A DNA stretch of 64,000 nt, from NCBI GenBank assembly GCA_026874595.1, contig CM049311.1:70724453-70788452 (forward strand). The letters are read 5' to 3'. Numbering within the stretch: position 1 is the stretch's first letter; the number at the start of each line of letters is the position of its first letter. Shown here in pieces: positions 24,005 to 34,741 of this stretch. This DNA comes from Sipunculus nudus. Its lineage: Eukaryota > Annelida > Sipuncula > Golfingiida > Sipunculidae. Position numbers and translations under genes: made by a program. Under the pieces are notes generated by a model. That model searched no databases. It was given only the letters and a program-made list of their open reading frames with translations, and was not told the origin of the DNA.

Positions 24005-24355
24005 TGTCAGGCCTAAATCGGACCAAACAGTGAGTGATACATTACTTACAAAATGGTAGGATGCATCATTCAGATTACCGTTAACATAAGTAATGTATAT
24101 AAAACCCATAATATACAACCATTTTCATTGACAGCTTTTTTGTGAGCTTTGGCAATAATGAAAGAAAGATATTTGTTAGAGCTGATTTTTTTTTATGACA
24201 GGAACTTATTATATTTGTAAGAGTATAATAATTTAAAATATGAAGTTGATGACTCACATTCTACAGCCCTTTTATTGGTGCATACACATTATCCAGGGTG
24301 TTTCATTACTCATTGGCAATAGTGGGGCAGGCAAGGGCTGTCAGGGTGTTTTATA
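24005..24355. other. Unique spacer, no gene seen
   Basis: About 350 bp between a HINE end and the left inverted repeat of the next element. A weak open frame crosses the boundary and has no domain features. Confidence 0.45.
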
Positions 24356-26377
24356 CCCCTTTTACATGGCAAATGTTTTCAAACCATTTTGGGAAATCTG
24401 GTTTGGCCAAAAAGGTTCAGTGCGTTCAAATAAGCATAAGGCCAAATTGAATTGGGAGGGGTGTAACTGCATGATCACCTTTTTCCTTGAAGACCCACCC
24501 TTAACAAAGAATTTAGTCATTGCTACCGTGAAATCTCCACTTAAAACCACGGTTTAATTAAGAAATTCAAAATCTTGAAATCAAGTTGATTTCCTGAAAG
24601 CACTGTGTGGTTTATACTAGAAGGGTTTCCTGAATATCTTCCTGACAGACATCGTTTTGCGGCCGGTGAGTGGGCGACAATATTGCAAATTTCAAAGGCC
24701 GTTCTTAGCAGCAGTCTTGCATGCATGGGAGCCGTGTGTAAAAGTATTATTTACGATTATTTGTTATTTATAAATTAAATATTAATTGCTGATTATTTTT
24801 CGTGTGATATATAACTTGTTATAAAATTTTGGTAATTGTCACCAAATAATACGTTTACAACAACCCTGCTGTAACACACAGCGGCCCACTTCATTGGGCA
24901 TGGTCAAGCAAAATGAAATAAAAGCCTACTTAAAACCCATTTGCGGCATTATTTAGCAATGATTATTTGTTTAAAATGTCAAAAATGAATAAAAAGCTGA
25001 CATCGTAAAGAGTCACACAATGGCAGACGATCATTTTTAAATCAAGTTTGAGTGCCGCCATGTGCTGAAACGCCCCGGTATTCTGCTAAGAATATTTTGA
25101 ACGGCTGTACGCGGTGGGTGGTAAACAGAACAGCCACCTATTTCGTCCCAGCGTGCCTTGCGTGAACACTGCCTTGACAAAATGGCTCCCCACACGGAAA
25201 CTTTCTTCAGGAAAAAAAACTTGCTTACCCCGACTGGCCACTTTAATTTTACCTTAAAATCACTTGTTATCAAGCGTCATGTTTCCAATACGTGCATATC
25301 TCGCAAAGGTAACTTCAATTACTTTGATATTTAGTTAAGTTGACCAGCGATGTTTTCAAACGCGCCAGCAAATTGTGACATGGAGCGTTATCAACGTACG
25401 ATGTGATGATGATAATACCGAAGTAACCGGTATGAAAATGATTTGAATCTTCCGAGTAATTCCAGAAAATGGAATTTTCATCAAAAATTTTTAGAATTAA
25501 AATATACAGTGACTAGAAATGGATCAGCAGAATATTTTTTTTTAAAATATAATGACAAATCGGTAGCAAACAAGAATACGGCACGGAATATAAAATCTGT
25601 ATAAACAGGCAGAGGTTCATCGGCCCTTACGTCTTCCCAAACTTCATGCTTGAGTGACCCTGCAAAAAAGTGTTATGATGTGTTTAAATAAAATGCCCAA
25701 GGAATTTAAAAGTGGACAGGAATGGCCGAGTCGCAACCTACGCATGTTCATTTCTAGATGATAGCTTGATTGTGTCTTTTGTCAAATCAATCCGTAGCGA
25801 AAGTTGGTACAGTTTTAAAGGGGGGTTCTTAGTATTTGAGCCCCTCGCGATGTCTCACCTGGAATTTCGGCGAAGTCTGGGTGCGGTTTTAATCGGAAGT
25901 GCGGTTTTAAGTGGAGATTTTACGGTATAGAAAACGGCCTTGGCCATGCATGGAGAACATGATCCTCGCCCATGTCCTTGGGGTCAATATTCAGATGGAT
26001 TTACCAGGCATATCCTGCACATGTTCATCAGCCAACATTTCTATCAGCTTTCTGGTATCTTGGTCTGGCAACTAAACCTTTTTTATTCACATAAAATATA
26101 TATATGAACACAACTTTGCCACATCCACGTATGCACAATGACCCTGTGACTGGATTACATAATAACTAGGTCCAAACCATTTTGAAAGTGTTTAGGGGTG
26201 TTCACACGACAGTCAAGCAATGCAAAAAAAGTATTTGCATTCAAAACTGTTTGAAACTATCTCCTGATCACAAATGCCTTGGGCAAAAGGGTTTGAAACG
26301 CTTTTGATTGCTGTGTGAATGCTCTTAAATGCTTTCAAAAGAGTTTGAAACCAGTTTGCATTTGGCATGTGAAAGGG
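24356..26377. mobile_element. Probable outer inverted-repeat DNA transposon (host of a nested element)
   Basis: The left end at 24,356 (CCCCTTTTACATGGCAAATG) is an inverted match to the right end at 26,377, whose reverse complement is CCCTTTCACATGCCAAATG. About 17 of 19 positions agree when the extra C is skipped. TTATA lies directly outside both ends (24,351-24,355 and 26,378-26,382), a plausible 5-bp target duplication. The inner element at 24,524-25,927 would then be a later insertion. An alternative is that only 26,192-26,377 is a small element (GGGGTGTTCACACG ... GGCATGTGAAAGGG), with the left match coincidental or from a relative. No transposase is visible and I do not assign a superfamily. 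Confidence 0.45.
24524..25927. mobile_element. TA-flanked inverted-repeat element with CpG-richer interior
   Basis: The left end TACCGTGAAATCTCCACTTA (continuing AAACC) is matched in inverted orientation at 25,901-25,927, whose reverse complement starts TACCGTAAAATCTCCACTTA. About 25 of 27 bases agree. A TA at each extreme fits the TA target duplication of Tc1/mariner/pogo elements. The 1.4-kb interior has no recognisable transposase frame, so the element looks non-autonomous. The interior has many more CpG dinucleotides than the rest of the window. It also has two YY1-like words (GCCGCCATG at about 25,054 and AAAATGGCTCC at about 25,179), so it may have captured promoter-like DNA or may simply be young. 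Confidence 0.75.
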
Positions 26378-28609
26378 TTATAAGTAAGGAATCTCCTTGA
26401 TTTAAGCAGCTGATTCCTCAAATATAATTCCCACAGTTAAAATGAGACACACTTTAACTAATTATGTTGTACATAGCCCTGTTTTGTCTCCTCACTGAAT
26501 AGTCTCCAATAAAGCCAAATTCATTTGCCATGTCAGGGTTTGATTTTCACCTGTTTTTCAGTTAAATATATGGCCTCAGCCTATGTTACTTGCATCCACT
26601 AGCACAAGAAGTTTGCCAGGGCTGCCCAATAAACCAGGGCTCCAGAATGTGTCTCTGTCAAAAAGTCTCCCTGTAAAATGATAAGAACTTGAACACAGGC
26701 AAAAAGCAATAAATTATACACAATAGATATGATTAGTTGGATTTGAATTTGGATTTGAATTCTTTAATTCATCTAAATTATCTTTATAATCCCTTACCTG
26801 ACACTTGTTTTAAAATTGACTTGAGTCTGATTTTGATTTGTCAATGCATGACAAAAAATCTTGATGTTACTGAGGTAACTGAATGCTTGCCTAGCAGTGT
26901 TTCATTGCATGCTGCACAGACAGCTGTACTGAAACAGTTGTTACCAAGTGCTGATAAGAAGATACACAAAGCAAACTGGCAAGTTATATAAAAACACTGA
27001 AAAAAGTCAACTGAGACAGTGACTGTCAGTATGAAAGAGATAAAACCATGCCAGCTGCACTTCAGCTGAGAGGGGAAAAAAAAACGAGCTTTTAACAGAA
27101 CCTGATGAGAACCAATAGAGAAAATTGCACAAAATATCAGAGATCACGACACATGTCTGAAAACATATAATCTTAAAGTTCAAGAGAAATACTCCAGAGG
27201 GAGCAGCCACATCTGTCTCTAGAAAAGAGGACCATCGCAGATGTTAACCCATTATTCCCCTCCGTCAGAGAGTGCTTGTTCTCATGTGAAAGAGGAAGGG
27301 GATGACATATGGTAGTGATTCAATACATCGATCCTGCAGGAGGCCACTCGTCCCTCGATATGACCCACAGTTAAATAAAATATGCATCAAATTTCATATA
27401 TGACAACGTGCAGGGTCTAAGTCCGCTTAACTATCCTTGCCATTTTAAGGGGATGTTCAGGAATAATGGTTTCCTGAGCTGCTGGTTTACTCCCTTAATG
27501 GCATGGTGTCTTCCTGGTATTGAGCTGGTAGAATCTGCATAAAACATATTCTAATGAAAGTTTTATAGACATATATACAGATAGATGCAGGTAAAAACAC
27601 TTCATTTGGAGCATTATAAATATGAATACTGCAGATCTTCTATGGGCTTAGTATGGATATATTACTCATAAAAATGTAACTTTCAGGGAAAAGATGCATC
27701 TCTTTGTTCAACAATTTAAATTTAAGTTAGTCTATATCTAGGTAAAGGTGAAAAGCCAGATTTTACAGTTGTATTTGTAAACTCAGCTTCTTGGGGCATT
27801 TAACCTTTTCCGCTGTACAAGCATTTGTTCCCTTATGACTCAAAATCATGTAAGACCCAGAGGAGAAGCTCAAAAAAGGCCAAAATGTACAGTAATAGGA
27901 CTGAAAATAAATGAGAAGAAAAATACACTAATCATGAGCAATCCAGCTGTTGTGGCATTGAAATTGGATTACTACTTAGTTGTGAGGTGGTCTGACCAAT
28001 TTGCCAATAAGCTTAAATTGCTGCATGAACACAGGTTGGTTTCTTAAAATGAGAGGTTAAAATGTGGAATGTTAACATAACAGATTATGAGGAGAGACAG
28101 ATCACTATGCATCTATTTTATCATTTACATATCATATCATTTATACATCTCACAAAGTGAATTATTTTATTTAAGATGTACATTGATCTGTGGTCAACAT
28201 TCATATTATAATTGTGCCATTTTTGTCATTTTCTCACATGTGCCACTTAAATTTTGCCATTTTTGTGTGTGCCAGTTTTGCATGTGCAATGTGTCATTCC
28301 CCAGGACTGAGACTGCTGTATTTATCCTGCTAACAAACTACCCAAACAATGATGAAAACACTACCACCTTGGCACACATCCTGAGTGATATTGTATTAAT
28401 AATCATTATTATATTGACAAATAGGCAAACAACTGTGACAATATAAATTGCCATATAAGAAGGGGATGATTAAAATGGATTGAAGGAGTAACTGCATATA
28501 TTTCACCAGAAGAAAATGCTAGCTGAAAAATACCATGATACCACAATAAACTGTTTTTATTTCACATGGATTGTACAAATGATTATCATAACTAACTGTG
28601 GTACTCTCT
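26378..28609. other. Unique DNA, no gene seen
   Basis: No transposon ends or RNA genes recognised. The plus-strand frame at 28,087-28,446 (119 codons) is one of the longest in the window. It is rich in Ile, Tyr, Cys and Phe and looks like a chance frame on a T-rich strand. 27,230-27,470 has a more balanced composition with several CpGs and may be a conserved non-coding block. Confidence 0.45.
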
Positions 28610-28797
28610 TTGGCTCAGATGGTGGTGTCTGGAAGTGTCTAAAGGTGGAGGAAACTGGAGAACCCAAGAAAAGGCACAATTACCTTGGATGGGCCACAAG
28701 TCCACAACACCCCACTCTTACAGCCACATTTGGGATCAAACATGGGTCAAAAGCTGAGAGAGTAGCGCATTTAACCCCTCAGCTGCCCAGGCCCCTG
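28610..28797 (-). mobile_element. tRNA-derived SINE, minus strand
   Basis: Read on the minus strand, the segment starts near 28,797 with an A-box-like word (GGCAGCTGAGGGGTTAA, 28,771-28,787). At tRNA-like spacing this is followed by a B-box-like word, GTTTGATCCC (28,732-28,741). The body contains GGGTTCTCCAGTTTCCTCC (about 28,644-28,665), a motif I recognise as recurring in animal interspersed repeats. No functional tRNA can be folded with confidence, so I treat this as a SINE head plus body. The 3' end is approximate and no clear tail or target duplication is visible. Confidence 0.6.
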
Positions 28798-30800
28798 ATA
28801 TTTAAAAAGGCTGATGATTCTGTTTACATTTTTTTTTTATTATTAATGCTATAACTCCAAACCCTGACCATCTGCCCTAGATTTAACCCTGGGTAATTTT
28901 ACTCTTCGTGGAAATGTTTATCCAGGAGGATCCAAACAAATGAAGCCTTTTGTGGGTGATGAAGACTTGCATCGCTGCTCGGCCTCTAGGGGCCTTGGCA
29001 CTTGGCAGGTAAGGCTTTGCTAGAGGCAGAACTGTTACAGTTTGTTCAAACACTGGCAGATCACCAGTGAACTGTGGTTCATTTGTTAATATATCCCAGT
29101 CTGGTTGTAGCAGACTGGGAACAAACAGCTCCATCATACAGTGGCCTCGTAATAATTGGTCAAATCGGCCAAAGCAAAGGTGGGAATGGAATAAGACTTA
29201 TTATTTAGTAAAAGTAAGGGGAGGGGAATCAGGGCAAAACATAGTACATACATTTAGTAATGGTTAAATCATGCATTCAACCAGAATAATAAAATAATAT
29301 CCCATATATCTATAAATACTGACAATTTTATGGCTAAGTAATCATTACTACAAGATTGAGGTAGGCAGGAGAAATAATATTTTGATAAATTATGTGACTC
29401 TGTAAACTTTGGGAGAATGATGAGATTGAAGGTCCAAGTTCTTTTAAAGTGTTAAAGAAATAGAGCTAAGGACAGATTTTTATCATTTATACAGAACCTT
29501 CCTCCAAAAAATATGGGCTAATTCAGATTTTGTTTAATTTAGGTACATCTTTGTTCAAAGTAAACAGAATAAGACATGACAATATTTCATAAAGTAGTAC
29601 TTAAAATTAATAAATTAAGTGAAAGCTAGAAGTCATTTATGTAGGTATCATTGAAAATGGGGATACTATACATTATATTACTGTTTAACTGTGCAATTCT
29701 TTTCTGCAACATGCATGTTGTATCTTTTAACATATATTAATTTGTATATTGACAGAAACTGGTAGCAAACTTGTATATATTTTAACTGGTTTGTGGTTTA
29801 TTGATTGGTCAGCACTTAGGGTTTGGGTTAGCTCCATGATAGTCAACAACTGCTTCTCGGTTATATTATGTTCTTCGTTTCTAATAAATGTACAATCTTA
29901 TGTTGGTTCCAAATGCGTATAGTTCTCTCTACTCTGTTTCTTTTTCTACTCTGTCTTTATTCTCTCTGTCTCCTCTTCTATCTTATGTCTCCCTAAACAA
30001 TATGAGACTGACCAATAAAATTATAGCTAACAAATTAAGATGACCAATGACAATCAATTTTAACATCACACAAACAGTTTTTGGTTCTCTGAATCCTGAC
30101 TACCCATAGTAATTCACTATGAGTAATTCATAGTAATGTGCCTGACTGCCTATGCCTTTTCTAGAAGGCACTTCTGGCGGCCAGGTGTTAATTAATAAAA
30201 AGAGGTGTTCAAGGCACCATACATTTCAAGCCAGGTTAACACTTTTATTATCACAGCAAATTACAAGGGCTTTTTCATGAGATCTGGGAGTGTTAAGAAA
30301 CACTCTTTTATAAGCCAGATAATTGGTAATTTGTTAGCACCTGACAGACACTAAATCTTCAATCAATCATTATAAAATAACAATTATAATGAACTATGAT
30401 TATGTCACCAGTTTCACTCCATGACAAAACTGATAGGTAACTTATGTCATTTGTACTCTCAACAATTAATCATTGTTGAAAGTAAAATCAAGAACCTTTT
30501 TTGTGAATTCAATTAACATAATGTCATAAAAATTAATTTCAATTCAACTAATTTTGTCCATATTTAAAATAGGCTGGATTCTCTGAATTTCATCTTTCTA
30601 GATAAGCGCCATTTTGAGAAATGATGAACATAGCTACATTACATACAAAGATATATTTTTTAAAGAAAATATGATAAAAATAAATTGTTTGCACTTTCAT
30701 TGTTACTTAGCGACAAAAAATTGGGTTACATACAGGGGAGCCAATTTGGGGTGTGTTTGTGCGTTTATATTATATCTTGCTTGAGGGCAACAATTAGAGG
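28798..30800. other. Unique DNA, no gene seen
   Basis: Nothing recognisable beyond short words such as a repeated ATAGTAATTCACTATGAG segment near 30,108-30,140. The last 80 bp, ending CAACAATTAGAGG, directly precede the ATG of the coding remnant. Confidence 0.45.
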
Positions 30801-31195
30801 ATGGCTCAACAGAGACAGAAACAGATGCAGCTTATGAAGAATGATAGTCTGCGTGACTTCCACCTGGATCTGTTAAACCTAGGGGTGAAGCCTTCATCCA
30901 GAGTTGATCAGGTTCATTTAGAGTCTGTGGGGAGTGAAGGGACTGTCCATGCTGTTTGGGTTGATTCACACGAGTGCTCTTCTTTTAATCAATATCTACA
31001 AGTCAGTTAATAGAGGACCATGACGGTCCTTGTCCTAAGTGTAAGAGTACATTTTTCATGTCTGGATCTCTAATAAATCGCATCTCCAAGATATCTAAAT
31101 GCCCTTCCTGTACTTCCCTGCACCTGGGCTTTCTCAGAGTGAAGGACTTTCTTGATGCTCCTGCAGTGCTGCATGAGGCCCATCATCAGGAATAA
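30801..31195 (+). pseudogene. Frameshifted coding remnant with two CxxC motifs
   Basis: A 69-codon frame starts at ATG 30,801 in a favourable context (AGGATGG) and stops at 31,008. The reading continues in the next frame (open from 30,989) to a stop at 31,193-31,195. A single one-base change near 31,000-31,010 would join them into about 131 residues. The downstream part has CPKC (from 31,031) and CPSC (from 31,100) separated by 19 residues, the spacing and CPxC form typical of a zinc ribbon. The upstream part starts Gln/Lys/Met-rich, and composition on both sides looks coding. I do not recognise the family. It could be a processed or relic gene, a transposon-derived domain, two exon fragments (an AG at 31,001 could act as acceptor), or chance. 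A sequencing indel could also explain the break. Confidence 0.4.
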
Positions 31196-34100
31196 GTGTG
31201 ATTACAGTATCTATTGTCTGTCAGATGAAATGGGTTATTGAAGCTGGGGATTGAACGCTAGACCCTCTCCTTCCCTGTATATCACTAAATTGTATACTGA
31301 CATCAAAAACAACTTAAATTTTAGTGTTAAAACTCTAATAATTCTATTTATCTATATTTGTATAAGTGCTCTAAATGTTCAAAGTAATAATTATTATTAA
31401 AAAGCCAATTTTTGTGTATGAAAGCCTATGTTATAATTTATCTTGGACAAATTTGTTTAAAGTCATGGTAAAACTAGTCAATTTTGGACATATTTACCAT
31501 TTCTGGGTAGTTCCTACTTGGGGATATTTTACTGGTGAAACTCTTACCATGTGATTATATAAGATCAAGTACACCAGTAGCACTTGTACCTCAACTGGTG
31601 CCTGTCTCAGCAGTAATAAAATCTGAATAAGAGAAAAAGAGAAAGAAAGAGAAAATGAAAGAGAGAAAGAGAGACAGCTAGGGATGAAAAGCAGAAAATA
31701 TCTGATGATTGATACAAGCAACAAGTCAAGGCCTTAATGAAGGCGGGGATTCAGGCGTGTAGCTCTAGTAGCCATTGGTGTATGTATGTGTGTGTGCATT
31801 TGGACTATCTGATGGCTTAGAAAAATCATTTCTACAGGGGGATATGATCAGTGGCCAGTAGGACCAGTAAGCAGCGGAGTGAGCAGTGGTGGGGCTGACA
31901 TATGGTGACATACTGGTTAATGCTCATTTTAGTTTCTACTGGGTGCTAAACTGGATGAAGATGCAGATCTAAGATGTGTAACCAGGACACGGATTGATGC
32001 GTCTCTGTTTCAAACTGTTACTTGGCATGGTTGGTCCCCCAAGGTGGCCTATTCAGTCCATTCAGGCATGCTTGCATTGTATCACTCTACAGACTCCAGG
32101 TAATTGCCTATGGCCTCTGGTATTACTGTGCCCTGGACAAGCACATGTGGGATACTGCCTGCTCCAGCATTATCACCAGCTGTGCTGGATGAAAAGGAAA
32201 AGTCAGAAGTGAAAGGATGATGAAAGGAACTGTACCCTGGCACCAGGGATCATTCCATCAATAAACTCCCCCTCACAGATCTATGAACAACAGTGACAGT
32301 TACAATGCTATATACTGTTCCAAACACCAGCATCCATCTAGTGTTTATTTTTTATTTGTAAAACTGTAAAACCTTATATTTTAAAATAATTTCACATATA
32401 CATATTCAAATAACATTTTAGTTTTACTATATTTCTTCAACCATGTGAAGCCACCTTTGTCTTTAATAACTGTTTTTTTTTCATGGTTTACATATCACCA
32501 GCCAATAACTAGCTGTCTTATGCTCCTGTTTTTGCAGTTAAGTCATGAGTGACCATAACCATGTAATTTCAGATGGAACATTGTGAACCATAAGATTCAT
32601 TTTGGACAGTAGATATTTTATTCTTTTGTTTCAAACTGATGTCATCCTTAAGTTTCCTCTTGCACCGTGCTCTTTTCAATGAACTTCCCACTGGACAAAA
32701 AAAAGCCAGGAGTTTGGTAGAAACAGAATACAGCAAAAGACAGTTATACTACCTTGCCGTGACACTGCGTGGCTGTGTGTTTTAAGGGCTTCAGTATGGT
32801 TCAATTGTCTCTCTGGATGAATGCTTCAGCATATTATTGTAACATTAAGTCTTATATTATCAATCACTATGTAAAGGGTCTTGACTCAAGGTTACTAAGC
32901 ATATTAGTTTCACTGATTTGTTCAGCAGTTTACATATTGGTCAGTAAAATACAAAATGTTGGGAATTACTGAAATATAGTGCAATTAAACTAAGCATTTC
33001 TAAATTGAGACACCAGAACATGTGTTAATGGAAGTTTACTATTCCCCAAAGGGTTACAGTTATAATGTTAAACCCTGATCTTGAAACAAGTTCAAACCAT
33101 AATTATTGATTAAGACACAGGTTGCTAGATTAAACTTTGTTCACTGTATAGCAACTTGTGTTTGATCCAGTAAATATGCTTTAAACTAGCAACCTTTGTT
33201 TGAACCAGTAACAATGATTTAAACTTGGTTTGAATTTGCACTTTTTATAATTATGATGTTCATGCAACTGTGAAGCCATAACCAACAGATTAAAGAATTG
33301 CATTTAGGTATAAAAGCACTCCCTCATCAACAGTTAACTTCAGTAATATCCCATTCCAAAAATCCCATGTGAAATTATTGTAATGGGCCAATTCAGACAC
33401 TGTATCATTAGTATCATTCAGAGTTTCTGCATCTCAAGAAACAAGAAATCCTAGGACTAGGAATTTCCAGGACTTTCAAGGACCTTATGAACAGTTTTCT
33501 AAAGTTTCTTATAAAATTGTATTTAGACTTAATTTCAACTTAATTATTTCATTATAAAAACCATTATGGATATGTAAAGGGCAAAACACAAGCTTCGGTC
33601 AAAAAGTTTACTGTCCATCAAAGGACATAAACAGGGACAGCAATATTATGCTGTAGTAAGGTCAGTTCACCATAGAAGAAACTTGTAGATTTACTTCCCC
33701 TTTATGTCAAATCTTAGACCAAATTTCAGGGACCTCGCGGGTAAAATAAAAAATTACAAGGACTTTCATAGCCTTGAAATTTGTTTTAAATCCCATGACT
33801 TTACAGAATTTAAAGGAAATGCATAAACCCTGATTATAAGGCAGTCTTCATCCATAAACAGGAAACAAGACCGCCAACAATCTGTGTACCTAATCCTTTA
33901 AAGACAAAGAATTTAACCTGTACCAGCCAAGTGTCTGACTGGAAGATAAACAACTTTTACCCAAGACTTAACTGAAAGTAAGTATAGGTCACACTAACTG
34001 AAGGGCAGAAGGGAAAGTTCAGGCTTGGACATTATCAAGTTTTACTCTATGTAATAGTTTATTAACTTACAAGATCAAAATAAAATAAAGTGAAGCTGTA

Positions 34101-34741
34101 GAAATGATAATACCCTTCAGATCTAAGGATTCAACCAAACATTATAATCATTATCATAATATAACCTTGTGACCTAACTGGAGTTATCCTGACTTGATTA
34201 CACAGAAGGTCTAGAATTTTTCAAAATTAATGGATTATAATGATACTTATTACCAGAAGCAAAGTAACTATATGGTCAATGATGTTAGGTAGATGAAGGA
34301 TATTTTTTCTGATTCAGGATACGTTTCTGATAATTCACGTAACTATATAGAAGGATTGTATTTTTTATTTCATTTCAAGGTGTGATGAACACAGTACACA
34401 GCTAGCTTTATGAAATAATAAGGTATGAATTACACCAATCTAATAAACACTGTAGCTAATTATGTTGTAGGTGCAAGCAGAGACAGCAATCTGAATTTAC
34501 AGTTATAACCATATTACCGAGCTGAGGCAGTCTCACCATATCTCAACCACTGGCTTTAGCAAACTTGATATAAAGTGATAAAGAACAAAAAAAAAAAACC
34601 AAAAAACAAGCTTGATATAAAGTGATAAAGAACAAAAAAAAAAAAAAACAAGTGATCAAGATGATGTACAAACCAATATGGCAAGATAGCAATAATATAT
34701 AAACCTGCCAGTGAAAATAGCTTAATTTGAATTGAATATAA
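31196..34741. other. Unique DNA with small local repeats, no gene seen
   Basis: A purine-rich GA tract lies at 31,629-31,678. Two 38-bp imperfect copies (GCAACTTGTGTTTGA..., GCAACCTTTGTTTGA...) lie at 33,151 and 33,189. At 34,564 and 34,611 there are two identical 23-bp segments, each followed by an A run (period 47). I find no transposon ends and no credible gene. Confidence 0.5.

Noticed and set aside
28087-28446. 119-codon frame as a membrane protein gene
   Set aside because: Hydrophobic residues follow from T-rich DNA. There is no plausible signal or domain, and the composition matches surrounding non-coding DNA.
31240-31275. tRNA-like B-box words on the minus strand (GGGGATTGAACGCTAGACC)
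   Set aside because: No partner A box at the right distance and no cloverleaf possible.
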